Assembly (NCBI RefSeq): GCF_000016665.1 | Contig: NC_009523.1 | Span: 2,108,001 to 2,172,000, forward strand | Length of the DNA stretch: 64,000 bases | Direction of reading: 5' to 3' | Source: Roseiflexus sp. RS-1 | GTDB taxonomy: Bacteria > Chloroflexota > Chloroflexia > Chloroflexales > Roseiflexaceae | Shown here: positions 36,345 to 46,500 of the stretch, piece by piece | Position numbering within the stretch: the first letter of the stretch is position 1 | How the letters are laid out: each line of letters opens with the position of its first letter | Program-made: the position numbers and the translations under genes | The notes under the pieces: generated by a model | The model's database searches: none | What the model was told of the DNA's origin: nothing | Seen by the model: only the letters and a program-made list of their open reading frames with translations

Positions 36345-37742
36345 ATGACCCTTTCATCTTCAAATACGCATATCTCTGTTGAAGCAGGCATTCCCGGACC
36401 GCGCGCGATGGCGCTGATCGCCCGTGATCACAGGGTCTACGCTCCGTGTATGGGGCGGGTCTACCCCTTTGTGATGGAACGCGGCATCGGGTGTGAGGTG
36501 TGGGATGTCGATGGCAACCGTTACCTGGATTTCAACGCTGGCATTGCAGTCGTGTCCGCCGGGCATGCGCACCCGCGGATTGTGCGCGCCATTCAGGATC
36601 AGGCGGCGCGCTTCATCCATATGGCAGCGACCGATTTCTACAACGAGCCGATGATCACGCTCGGCGAAAAACTGGTCGCCACCATGCCGCGCGCGTATGA
36701 CTGGCAGGTGTTTCTGGCGAATTCGGGCACGGAGGCGGTTGAGGCGGCGATCAAACTGGCGCGGTATGCCACCGGTCGTCAGGGGATCATCGCCTTTTTC
36801 GGCGGATTTCACGGGCGCTCCTACGGCGCACTGTCGCTGACGGCGTCGAAACTGGTGCAGCGACGCGGCTATTTCCCGCTGGTTCCCGGTACGTTCCATG
36901 CGTTCTACGCCAATCCCTACCGCCCGCCGTTCGATGTCGATCCATCACGGGTGGCGGAAGCATGCCTGGCGTACATCGAAGATACGCTGTTCCGCACGGT
37001 TGCGCCGCCACGCGACATTGCCGCCATCGTGGTCGAGCCGATCCAGGGCGAGGGCGGTTATGTCGTTCCGGCGCCGGGTTTTCTCTGCGGATTGCGTCAG
37101 TTGTGCGACCGGTACGGGATCGTGCTGATCCTGGACGAGGTGCAGAGCGGCGTGGGGCGCACCGGAACGATGTGGGCATTCGAGCAGGAGTGCCCCGCGA
37201 ATGCTGCCGGCGCCTGCGTTGCCTGTGGTCGCGCTCAACCGATCGGATGCGTCCCGGATATTCTGGCGACTGCCAAAGGGTTGGGCGGCGGCGTGCCGAT
37301 TGGCGCAATTGTGGCGCGGAAAGAGTTGACCGCCGTGTGGGAACCCGGTTCGCACGGGAACACCTTTGGCGGAAACGCACTGGCGTGTGCTGCGGCGAAC
37401 GAAGTGCTCGATCTGGTGCAGCACGAACTGGCAGCCAATGCTGCGCGCGTCGGCGCATATCTGATGCAGGGGTTGCGCGACCTTCAGCAGCGGTACGACG
37501 TGATCGGCGATGTGCGCGGGCGCGGTTTGATGATCGGCATCGAACTCGTCAAGGATCGGGAAACGCGCGAACCGGCGCGCGCCCTGGCGCAGGGTGTGAT
37601 GGAAGAAGCATTCCGGCGCGGTTTGCTGATCCTGACCTGCGGCGCATCAACGATTCGCCTCTGCCCGCCGCTGGTTCTGACCGAGGCGCAGGTTGATGAA
37701 GGATTGACCATCTTCGAGGCAGCGCTGCGCGCCTGCCTGTAG
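36345..37742 (+). CDS. Class III aminotransferase (4-aminobutyrate/acetylornithine type)
   Basis: 465 residues. PLP-dependent transaminase with GNRYLDFNAGIAVVSAGHAH, NSGTEAVEAAIKLAR, FHGRSYGALSLTASK, the metal-like LILDEVQSGVGRTG, and the Schiff-base Lys311 in ATAKGLGGGVPIGA. Odd feature: between FEQE and PDIL there is an insert with Cys283, Cys291-x2-Cys294 and Cys302, not usual in GabT or ArgD. Closest functions are 4-aminobutyrate or ornithine-type transamination; the sequence does not decide. ATG at 36345 has GGAGATG ahead; the open frame back to 36147 runs through repeats. Confidence 0.85.
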   Translation: MTLSSSNTHISVEAGIPGPRAMALIARDHRVYAPCMGRVYPFVMERGIGCEVWDVDGNRYLDFNAGIAVVSAGHAHPRIVRAIQDQAARFIHMAATDFYNEPMITLGEKLVATMPRAYDWQVFLANSGTEAVEAAIKLARYATGRQGIIAFFGGFHGRSYGALSLTASKLVQRRGYFPLVPGTFHAFYANPYRPPFDVDPSRVAEACLAYIEDTLFRTVAPPRDIAAIVVEPIQGEGGYVVPAPGFLCGLRQLCDRYGIVLILDEVQSGVGRTGTMWAFEQECPANAAGACVACGRAQPIGCVPDILATAKGLGGGVPIGAIVARKELTAVWEPGSHGNTFGGNALACAAANEVLDLVQHELAANAARVGAYLMQGLRDLQQRYDVIGDVRGRGLMIGIELVKDRETREPARALAQGVMEEAFRRGLLILTCGASTIRLCPPLVLTEAQVDEGLTIFEAALRACL

Positions 37743-37746
37743 TCGA

Positions 37747-38250
37747 TCATCCGACGGTGTATGCTGGCGGCGCCATCGGCGGCTGCGGTCGCTGACGCAC
37801 TGCCAGCCACCCCCCAAGCGCTCCAAGGAGAACAGCAAAGAGCAGGTGGATCAACCCGGCGCAGAAACCGATTACCGGACCCACAAACCCGATCAGGTTG
37901 CGAATATCGTCTTCGGTCAGTCCCGAAGCGGGTTGTTGCTCCTCAACCTGCCTGATGATCTCATCGAAAAGTGCCGGATCACTCTGCGCGATCAGGATCG
38001 CAACGATCCAGAAAATGACCGACCCGATGAGCGCACCGATCCCGGAAATGCCCCCCGCCAGCGTACCGCTGCCGATCCCGGCAGTCGGACCGCTCCAGCG
38101 CACCCCGATATAGCCGGCAATTGCGCCCAGCGCCATGGTTGCGATTGGTCCGCAGCAAAAGACCCCGATCGCCGGAATGAAGGAAAAGCCAACCACGGCG
38201 ATAATGCTGACCAGGGCAAAAATAAGCCCCGATTTGAGACCGCCAGACAT
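37747..38250 (-). CDS. Small Gly-rich membrane protein
   Basis: 167 residues with four hydrophobic segments (about 8-28, 32-50, 60-88 and 118-148), a Gly/Ile-rich middle and a Pro-rich tail. The loop between segments 3 and 4 (QSDPALFDEIIRQVEEQQP) is acidic. No family recognised; hypothetical. GAGGAGG precedes the ATG. It converges with the aminotransferase, 4 bp away. Confidence 0.7.
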   Translation of the reverse strand: MSGGLKSGLIFALVSIIAVVGFSFIPAIGVFCCGPIATMALGAIAGYIGVRWSGPTAGIGSGTLAGGISGIGALIGSVIFWIVAILIAQSDPALFDEIIRQVEEQQPASGLTEDDIRNLIGFVGPVIGFCAGLIHLLFAVLLGALGGWLAVRQRPQPPMAPPAYTVG

Positions 38251-38287
38251 GCTGCCTCCTCATGCGCGGTAGTGCGGTGATGTTCTC

Positions 38288-38296
38288 ATTGTATCA
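38288..38296 (-). promoter_or_regulatory. Extended -10 promoter of the small membrane protein
   Basis: On the minus strand TGATACAAT (TGn plus TACAAT), about 40 nt upstream of the ATG at 38250. Confidence 0.4.
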
Positions 38297-38412
38297 CGTC
38301 TCGCCGGTGTCGTGCGTGGCTGCGACCCCTTGCGCCGGTTGACACGCTCCGACCGATCCCATAGAATGCCAAAGCTCTGGAAGGTGATCTGAATGCTCAT
38401 CGATGCACGCGC

Positions 38413-40632
38413 ATGACGAATGCTCCCGCTCTTCTTTCGCTCGATGGCGTCTGGAAACTGCTGCCGGTCGACACGTTTCGTCAGGGGTTTTATCCGCCTG
38501 ATGATGATACCTGGTTGGCGCAGGAGATACCGGCGCACTGGCAACAGCACCCGCTGCTGGAACGCTATGCGGGGTGTATGGTCTACCGGCGGCGGTTCAC
38601 CCTGCCGGACGCGCCTGCCATCCCGCCGGATCAGTCCGCGCCGATCCGCTATTTCCTGCGCTTCAACGGCGTTTTCTATTGGGCGCAGCCGTACTTCAAC
38701 GGCGTTGATCTGGGGCGCCACGAAGGGTACTTCGAGCCGTTCGAGCACGAGGTGACCGCCTGGATCGCTCCGGAGAATGACATTGTCGTCGAGGTCGAAT
38801 GTCCCGATGAGGTCAATAAGTCCGGCAAGCGCCTGATCACCGGCATCTTCTCGCACTGGGACTGCATGGACCCGCTGGCGAACCCCGGCGGCATCTGGTT
38901 GCCGGTCGAACTGGTGAAGACCGGTCCAGTGCGTCTCCGTGAGGTGCTGCTTCAGACCGAGGCATCCGGCGAGTCGCTGGCGGAGTTGCGTTTTCGTGCG
39001 CTGTTCGATGCGCGCGCAGCGCGTGATGTCGTGTTGCGCTGGACGTTTGCGCCGGTCAACTTCGCTGGCGCCGTGCAGACGATTGAGCAGCGCCGCGCCC
39101 TGGCGGATGGAGCGCATGAGATCGCTGGCGTTCTGCTGCTGAACGATCCGCGTCTCTGGTGGACCCACGACATGGGTGCGCCGAACCTGTATGCGGTGAC
39201 GCTCGAAGTGCTCTGCGATGGGGTAGTCTCAGATGCGCGCACCTTCCGCTTCGGCATTCGCACATTCGAACTGCACGACTGGATACCCTATCTCAACGGA
39301 ACGCGCTTCTTTGTCAAGGGGAACAACTATCCGCCGACCGATGTGCGGATTGCAACCACCACACGCGAACGGTGTCTCGTAGATCTCCGCCTGGCGCGCG
39401 AGTGTCATATGAACATGCTGCGCGTCCATGGGCACATTGCGCACCCGGCGCTCTACGACGCCGCCGATGAGATGGGCGTTCTGCTCTGGCAGGATTTCCC
39501 GCTGCACTGGCTCTACCGTCGTGAAATCCTGCCCGAAGCGCGGCGTCAGGCGCGTGCCATGGTGCGCCTGCTGGGCAACCATCCATCGGTCGCACTCTGG
39601 TGCATGCACAACGAACCGGTGTACGTCGTCGATACGCGCGACGAACGCCTGATAACGCGCCTGCGCACCTATGCATCGATGTTCATCTTCAGCTGGAACC
39701 GCGATGTGATGGATAGCGAGTTGAAGCGCGTCGTCGAACGGGAAGATGGCAAACGCCCGGTCGTGCGCTCATCGAATGAGTTTCCCATACCGGGAATTCG
39801 CAAAGGAACCAGCACCCATTTCTACTACGGCTGGTACAAAATCTATGGACGCCTCGAAGAGTGGGAGCCGCTGATCCGTCGCTTCCCGCAGTTGGTGCGC
39901 TTCGTCACCGAGTTTGGCGCCCAGAGTTTCCCGAATGTCGAGAGTTGCGTCAGATTCATGGATGCCGACATCAGGCGCATCGACTGGCAGCATCTGGTTG
40001 AGCGCCACCAGTTTCAGGCGGATATCATGGCGCACTGGTACGACTGGCGCGCCGCCCGTTCGCTCGACGAACTGGTGCAGATGTCGCAGGAGTATCAAAT
40101 CAAGATCAATCGCCATTATATCGACCGGTTGCGGTTGCGCAAATATCGTCCAACCGGCGGTATTATGCCGTTTATGTTTCACGATGCGAACCCGTCGGTT
40201 TCCTGGTCGATCATCGACTACTGGCGGGCGCCGAAGCGATCATATGATGCCATGCGCATGGCGTTCAGTCCCCAGTATCTCTTCACCGTGCTGGAAAAAG
40301 AGTCGATCACGGTTGGCGAAGCCCTTGATCTGCCGGTGTATATCGTCAACGACGACCACCGTGACGATGTCGTTGCCATTACCGCGCGCCTGATCGGTCC
40401 CGACGATGCAACGCTGGCGTGTGTCGAGCGTTCGTTCACGCTTCCTTCCGACTGTATGGCGATGGAAGTTGAGCGTCTGCGTCTGATCCCGCCCGATCCC
40501 GGAACGTATCGCCTGGAGCTGATCCTGCGGGGCAGCCGGGTGGAAACACTCGTCAACACCTATCTCATTCACGTTGCAAGCGCTCAGAAAGGAACCCTGT
40601 ATGCTCGACAAAGCTCAAGCCATCGCTCCTGA
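38413..40632 (+). CDS. Glycoside hydrolase family 2 protein
   Basis: 739 residues with the GH2 order: sugar-binding jelly roll (LDGVWKLLP through YFNGVDLGRHEGYFEPFEHEV), an Ig-like middle domain, then a TIM barrel. The barrel has FFVKGNNYPPTD, MNMLRVHGHIAHPALYDAADEMGVLLWQDFPL, the acid/base in CMHNEP (Glu401) and the probable nucleophile in VTEFGAQSFP (Glu500). No signal peptide, so it acts in the cytosol. The GN-pattern and DFP motif resemble beta-mannosidases more than beta-galactosidases, but the sugar is not certain. It overlaps the next gene by 32 nt. Confidence 0.85.
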   Translation: MTNAPALLSLDGVWKLLPVDTFRQGFYPPDDDTWLAQEIPAHWQQHPLLERYAGCMVYRRRFTLPDAPAIPPDQSAPIRYFLRFNGVFYWAQPYFNGVDLGRHEGYFEPFEHEVTAWIAPENDIVVEVECPDEVNKSGKRLITGIFSHWDCMDPLANPGGIWLPVELVKTGPVRLREVLLQTEASGESLAELRFRALFDARAARDVVLRWTFAPVNFAGAVQTIEQRRALADGAHEIAGVLLLNDPRLWWTHDMGAPNLYAVTLEVLCDGVVSDARTFRFGIRTFELHDWIPYLNGTRFFVKGNNYPPTDVRIATTTRERCLVDLRLARECHMNMLRVHGHIAHPALYDAADEMGVLLWQDFPLHWLYRREILPEARRQARAMVRLLGNHPSVALWCMHNEPVYVVDTRDERLITRLRTYASMFIFSWNRDVMDSELKRVVEREDGKRPVVRSSNEFPIPGIRKGTSTHFYYGWYKIYGRLEEWEPLIRRFPQLVRFVTEFGAQSFPNVESCVRFMDADIRRIDWQHLVERHQFQADIMAHWYDWRAARSLDELVQMSQEYQIKINRHYIDRLRLRKYRPTGGIMPFMFHDANPSVSWSIIDYWRAPKRSYDAMRMAFSPQYLFTVLEKESITVGEALDLPVYIVNDDHRDDVVAITARLIGPDDATLACVERSFTLPSDCMAMEVERLRLIPPDPGTYRLELILRGSRVETLVNTYLIHVASAQKGTLYARQSSSHRS

Positions 40633-41788
40633 AATCATTCGTCTGCGTCGTGAAATCCACGCGCATCCAGAGCTTGCGTTCCAGGAAGTGCGAACCGCGC
40701 AACTGGTTGTCGAAACATTGCGCGAAATCGGCGGCATCGACATTCGTACCGGCGTCGGCAAAACCGGTGTCGTGGGACAACTCGGTGACGGCAACGGACC
40801 GACGATCGGCATCCGTGCCGATATGGATGCCCTGCCGATCGATGAGGCGACCGGTTTGCCGTTTGCTTCCCGGAATCCAGGGGTGATGCACGCATGTGGT
40901 CACGATGCCCACACCGCGATCCTGCTCGGCGTGGCGCACCTGCTCCGGCAGGAGTTTGCCGCCGGCAACCTGCACGGCACCGTGCGCTTCCTTTTTCAGC
41001 CAGCCGAAGAAGCGCAGGACGACGAGGGTCTCAGCGGTGCGCCGCGCATGATCAACGACGGCGCGCTCGATGGGGTCGATCACGTGATTGCCCTGCACGT
41101 CGACTCGGGACTGCCGGTTGGGAAAATCACCATCCGTGACGGAGCGAGTTCGGCAGCGGTCGATACCTTTCGCGGGTGGATCACGGGGAGTGGCGGGCAT
41201 GGCGCCTACCCGCACCTGGGCACGGATCCGCTCTGGATGCTGTTGCCGGTGATGCAGGCGTTGCACGGGATTGTTGCGCGCCGGATCAACCCGATGCACC
41301 CGGCGGTCGTCAGCCTTGGCATTGTGCGGGGCGGCACAGCGTCGAACGTTCTTCCCGCCGGGGTGTATCTGGAAGGAACATTGCGCAGTTTCGATCCGCA
41401 GGTGCGCGAGCAGTTGATCGTCGAAGTCGAACGCGCATTCGCGGTTGCACGCGCCGTAGGCGGCGATTATCGGCTGGAGATCGAGCGCGGCTATCCTGCC
41501 GGGCACAACGATGCCACCGTCAGCGAATGGATCGCCGCCACGACCGCCGATCTGATCGGCGCCGATGCAATCGACCGGAGTCGCAGCGGGATGGGGGCGG
41601 AAGATTTCGCCTATATGACCCAGAAAGCGCCTGGTGCGATGTTCATGCTCGGCGCTGCGATTGACGATGGTGTGAATCGCGGACATCACACCCCGATCTT
41701 CGACATCGATGAGCGCGCGCTGCCGATCGGCGCGGCAATTCTCGCCGAAACAGCGCGACGCTATCTGGCAGGCGAAGTGAAACGCTAG
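40601..41788 (+). CDS. M20 family amidohydrolase (N-acyl-amino-acid/hippurate hydrolase type)
   Basis: 395 residues. Dinuclear metal motifs are complete: GIRADMDALPI, HACGHDAHTAILLG, FLFQPAEEAQDDEG, GAEDFAYM and the C-terminal HTPIFDIDE. The lid domain lies at about 185-300. This group cleaves N-acyl or N-acetyl groups from amino acids. ATG at 40601 follows AGAAAGGAACCCTGT inside the end of the GH2 gene, implying translational coupling. Confidence 0.9.
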   Translation: MLDKAQAIAPEIIRLRREIHAHPELAFQEVRTAQLVVETLREIGGIDIRTGVGKTGVVGQLGDGNGPTIGIRADMDALPIDEATGLPFASRNPGVMHACGHDAHTAILLGVAHLLRQEFAAGNLHGTVRFLFQPAEEAQDDEGLSGAPRMINDGALDGVDHVIALHVDSGLPVGKITIRDGASSAAVDTFRGWITGSGGHGAYPHLGTDPLWMLLPVMQALHGIVARRINPMHPAVVSLGIVRGGTASNVLPAGVYLEGTLRSFDPQVREQLIVEVERAFAVARAVGGDYRLEIERGYPAGHNDATVSEWIAATTADLIGADAIDRSRSGMGAEDFAYMTQKAPGAMFMLGAAIDDGVNRGHHTPIFDIDERALPIGAAILAETARRYLAGEVKR

Positions 41789-41789
41789 G

Positions 41790-42050
41790 TCTGGGAGTGC
41801 GGGCATCTCGACCGCGTGCAGCGTTGCCTGGGAGCGCGCCTGGGAGCGCGGGCATCTTGCCCGCAGGCAGCGCCGCGTGGGAGCGCGGGCATCTTGCCCG
41901 CAGGCAGCGCCACCTGGGAGCACGCCTGGGAGTGTGGGCATCTTGCCCGCAGGCAGCGCCGCGTGGGAGCGCGCCTGGGAGCGCGGGCATCTTGCCCGCA
42001 GGCAGCGTCGCCTGGGAGCGCGGGCATCTCGCCCGCAAGAAGCGGTGCGC
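41790..42050. repeat. Array of family D repeats
   Basis: About seven units of GGGAGCGCGGGCATCTTGCC followed by CGCAGGCAGCG, built on the palindrome GGGCATCTTGCCC. It starts immediately after the amidohydrolase stop and may act as its terminator. Confidence 0.9.
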
Positions 42051-42094
42051 TCGATGTACAGGCGTCTCGCCCTCATCCAGTCCGTATGCTTATG

Positions 42095-42650
42095 GTCTTT
42101 GAAGAAATAATCCACAATAGCCCGCGCAGGCGGGCTCCGCCCTGGATAGCCGAGGGCTCTAGCCCGACGGCAAGGGGCGCATAGCGGATTTCATGCTCAA
42201 TCTTATCAGCCCGACGGCACGAGGCGCATACGAGGGGGCGCAGCAGCGCTGCACCCGTACAGGGGGCGCGGGGGCGCGGGGTGCAGCGCCCCTCATAAAT
42301 AATCCGCTCTCGCCCGCACAGGCGGGCTTCACCTTGCAGAGCCAAGGGCTTATGCCGCCATAGTCCACGCAGGCGGGCTTCGCCCTGGCTAGCCGAGGGC
42401 TTATGGTCTTTGAATACATAATCCGGTATAGCCCGCGCAGGCGGGCTTTGCCTTAGCTAGCCGAGGGCTTCAGCCCCACGGCTAGTGCGGGATAGTGGAT
42501 TTATTTCTCAATCTTCATCAGCCCCACGGCTAGCGCGGTAGAGCGGAATAAATGCTCAATCTCCATCAGCCCGACGGCAAGGGGTGCATACCGGATTTAA
42601 TACTCAATCTTCATTAGCCCCACGGCAAGTTCGGCATAGCGGATTATTCC
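42095..42650. repeat. Family A repeat cluster
   Basis: At least five modules with AGCCCGCGCAGGCGGGCT, CTAGCCGAGGGCTT, AGCCCCACGGCTAG and A/T-rich linkers reading ATTTATTTCTCAATCTTCAT. Both orientations of the stems occur. No coding frame of normal composition between 41789 and 42697. Confidence 0.85.
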
Positions 42651-42697
42651 ACCAGACAGTACCCCTCGCCGTTGTCCAGAACCCGGCGTGTAGCGGC

Positions 42698-43279
42698 TTA
42701 CGGCTCGATCTTCGTGCCCAGAACGGCGAGGAACTTCGCAATCCAGTCGGGATGCGCAGGCCAGGCGGGCGCCGTCACCAGGTTGCCATCGACATGCGCT
42801 TTATCCGCCGGAATATCGACGTACCGACCGCCGGCGCGGTTGACATCGGGACCCACCGCCGGGTATGCTGAGCACGATTTGCCTTCGAGGACGCCAGCTG
42901 CTGCCAGCACCTGCGCACCGTGGCAGATCGCGGCAATCGGCTTGTTGGCTGCTGCGAAGTGGCGTACAATCTCCAGCACCTTCTCATTCAAACGAATGTA
43001 TTCAGGCGCGCGCCCGCCGGGGATCACCAGGGCATCGTAATCCTCCGCCCGAACCTCGGCAAATGTTGCATTTAGCGTGAAGTTGTGCCCGGGTTTCTCG
43101 CTGTACGTCTGATCGCCCTCGAAATCGTGCACCGCCGTGCGCACCTTATCGCCCGCCTTCTTGTCGGGGCAGACCGCATGCACATTGTGCCCGACCGCCT
43201 GAAGCGCCTGGAACGGCACCATTACCTCGTAGTCCTCGACGTAATCGCCGACGAGCATCAGGATGTTCTTCGCCGCCAT
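42698..43279 (-). CDS. PfpI/DJ-1 family protein
   Basis: 193 residues. The nucleophile elbow is [14 protein letters not shown] (Cys in ICHG), with [14 protein letters not shown] upstream and the acidic residue in [12 protein letters not shown] near the N-terminus, matching the PfpI subgroup. Members are proteases, glyoxalases or deglycases; which applies here is not clear. ATG at 43279 has GGAAAGGAGTTTCCCG ahead. Confidence 0.88.
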   Translation of the reverse strand: MAAKNILMLVGDYVEDYEVMVPFQALQAVGHNVHAVCPDKKAGDKVRTAVHDFEGDQTYSEKPGHNFTLNATFAEVRAEDYDALVIPGGRAPEYIRLNEKVLEIVRHFAAANKPIAAICHGAQVLAAAGVLEGKSCSAYPAVGPDVNRAGGRYVDIPADKAHVDGNLVTAPAWPAHPDWIAKFLAVLGTKIEP

Positions 43280-43351
43280 CGGGAAACTCCTTTCTGCTTC
43301 TTTGCACGATTTGCCACTTGTCTGGTTGCGTCTTGTGATGGGGACATGGGT

Positions 43352-43360
43352 ATTATATCA
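43352..43360 (-). promoter_or_regulatory. Extended -10 promoter of the PfpI gene
   Basis: TGATATAAT on the minus strand, a perfect extended -10 about 70 nt upstream of the start codon. Confidence 0.5.
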
Positions 43361-43470
43361 AAATCTGGCGGAACGATGTGGATGGGAGGCGCTCCAACCA
43401 CGTGTGCGCCACCCGTAAGGAGATGCCGGGTTCCGTGAACGAACCGTCGAGAGTTGATGTGACAATGAGC

Positions 43471-43512
43471 CGATCCCACCCCCGGAGCGGTGGTGCTCTG
43501 GAAGTGGGATCG
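43471..43512 (-). terminator. Inverted repeat after the beta-helix gene, possible terminator
   Basis: CGATCCCAC (43471-43479) pairs with GTGGGATCG (43504-43512), with an inner GAGC/GCTC stem. It lies 50 bp past the stop of the beta-helix gene. No clear T-run follows, so termination is only inferred. Confidence 0.4.
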
Positions 43513-43560
43513 TGAGCGGCAACTCAGCCGGGTAGCGAGGGTTGGCGTTGTCGATGACGG

Positions 43561-46500
43561 TTACGGCGTATTGCCGCCGCCGAAATCATCGAACCTGGCG
43601 TTTGCCGTCTGATGATACCAGACACCAATCCGACCGCCGCGGTTGACGAAGAAGCTGCTCGTTGAAGTCGCGCCGATGAGCACCCCGTTCTTGTACACCC
43701 GCACCGAACCATCGGCAAGGGCGCGCGCCCCAAGGGTATCGCCGTTGGCGAAGGCAACAGGAATGGTGACACGGGTTGTCCAGCTCTGGCCGGGTTGGAT
43801 GCTCTCAACCACGACCTGCTGATTGACTGCATCATACGAGACGAGGATCATCCCTTTCGCATAATTGTTCGTGGCCTGCGCCTTCAGGATGAGCGTATGA
43901 TGCTTACCCTGCGGATCGATAGTTGCCAGTTGCACACAGGCCGTCTGATCGGCGCCAAACGTGCGCGGCGCCCGGTTCCAGAAGATCGTTCCTGCGGTGG
44001 TGAAGGGTTGCACCTGGTTGCTCAGGATGCGGTAGGTGCTGGTTGCGCCTGTCCAGTTACTCCCAAGCCCCTTCGTTGTGTTCGCCCGATTGAAGTTGTC
44101 GAGCAACGGGCAGACCAGCGCTGGACCGACGTAGGTGTTCTGTACTGTCGCCTGAGCGGTTTGCTGCGGTGCGACGATAGCCGGTGAGCCGGTAATGTTG
44201 ACGACCCAGTCACTTCCCGGCGCCTCACTCACCGTGTAGCTGCCCGGTACGAGCGGTCCAAACGTCAGCGAACCACCGCTTGTGCTCTGGCAGAAGGGGG
44301 TGGGGTAGGATGGACCGCTGATGCAGATGTTGAAGGTTGTTCCAGGGATGGGTGTCACCCCTTGCCAGTTGACCGTCTTTGTGACCTGCAACATGCCTGG
44401 ACTCAGCGTGTTCGTGACCGTCGCGTTCGCCGGTTGCGTGTCAGAAACACTCACCGTGCCAGGAAGCGTGACGCTCCACGCCGGACCGGGATCGGTCTCG
44501 GTGACGATATAGTCACCGGACTGCAAATTGTTCCACGTCACAGCGCCGCCGCTGGTCGTCTGACAGTTTCCTGATGGATACGACGGACCGGTGATGCAGA
44601 TCTCGAAGGTCTGGCCCGCAGCCGGCGGAGCGCCGTTCCAGTTGACGACTTTGGTAACGGTCAGATCGCCCAGTCCATCGCAGTTGGTTGTAACATCGGG
44701 CTGGAAACCAACCGCCGGATCGGTATCCGCGCCATTGCACAGCCAGGGTGTAAAATCGGTATTGCCAGCAGCCGTATCGGCGCCGGTGCTATTCGGACCG
44801 GTAGCAGCGCCCCACCAGTTCAACTCGCTGTTGCTGGTGAAGTCGTCGGTGTCACTGACCAGACCGTTGTCGTTGGCGGTAATACTGTTGAGCTGTACGG
44901 TAGCATTGACGAAGTCGCTGCTTGTGCAGTAACCTTTCCCGGTGCATTGATACAGCACTACGCCGTATTCCCAGTTTCGCACATAATTGTTCGTCGCCGT
45001 AAAATCGAGATTCATGGGTCCAAAGCCGCCATCGGCTTCGATGCCGACGCCGCCTGCTGATCCATCACTATCGAGTTCATTGTTGATAACCAGAATGGTC
45101 TTGACGTTGGTGGCAGCAGTGCTGTTCATTGCGGCAGATGCCGCATTTGGAACGGTGATGGACAGCGGGTTGCTGCTCTTCCCGAACGGCGAAGGTAATC
45201 GACCGGGGGGCGGATCATCGGCAATGATGCCCCAGAAACCGGGTGAGCCGGTGCCAGTTGCGGTGGCAAAGATCAGGTTGCCGTTGTGCGTGCCACTGCC
45301 ATTAATGTGGTAGATACCCACCTGATTCTGGTTGATCGTGTTCCCTTCGGTATCGGCATTCGCATCATAGATGAGGACACCGGTAGAAACATAGGTAAAG
45401 GGGGTGTACGAATGACCGTTGATCGTGTTACCCTTTACTGTTGCCGTAGCGCCGAAGCTTACCTGCACACCGTTTTGGGCGATGAAGTTCACCGCACCCG
45501 CGCCGGTGACGGTGTTGCTCTCTATCAGCGCATTCGATCCCGTGCCGCTGATGGTGATGCCGTTCTTTTGGTAACCAAAGACAGTGTTGTTCTGGATGGT
45601 AGCGGTTCCACTGGTCGTTGAGCTTCCGACAAGAATGCCGATCCCATTCTGACAGCCGCTGATCGGGTTATCACGGATATCGCGGATAACGTTGTCGTGG
45701 ATGAAGGCGTCTGCGCCATCACGCACGAAGATGCCCGCCCTGATGGTGCCGCAGCCGCCTGGTCCAGGACCGGTGATGGTAAAGCCGGTCACCTCAACAT
45801 CGATGCCTGATCCTGAAATCTTGACAATTGTCGAGTCGGGGTTGGAAGCGGGCGGAATGCTCGTCGGCGCCTGAATGAAGGTGGCGGATGCGCCGCTTTC
45901 ACCAACCAGTTGCAACGTCTTGGTGATCACCACCTGCTCGACATAGGTTGCTGCCTTGACCAGAACGGTATCGGTCGGTTGCGCGTTATCGACCTCATTC
46001 TGGATCACGGCGCCGATCCGTTTGGTATTTGGGAAGGTATATCCAGCCGTATATGTGTAACTTCGCACATCGAATGGAGGATAACTTCCCACCAGTGCGA
46101 CAACCGCCTTGTCGTAGGTATTGGCAGACCAGTAGCTCGTCCAGTCGAACTCACCGGCGATGACGGTTCCGCGCGAGCGAATGTACTGTGTAGAGCCGCT
46201 GAAGGTATTGCCTTGAATGATCGCGCCACCAACCGGATGGACGAACCACGGAACGGTTGTTCCCGAACCGGTCAGGCTGATAGCGGGATTCGTTGAACCG
46301 TTCATTGTGAAGGTATTATTGCGGATAATACGGTTGCTTACCGAGCCGCCAACACCCGTCCCATTGTTGATCGAAATCAGCCCACCCAGATCGAACCAGT
46401 TTTCTTCGATCAGGTACGACTGAATATGAGCGATATTGTTGACGGTGTCGTACCGCCAGTCGCCGAAATACACGGCGCCGAAGCCCGGAGCGGTTACCTT

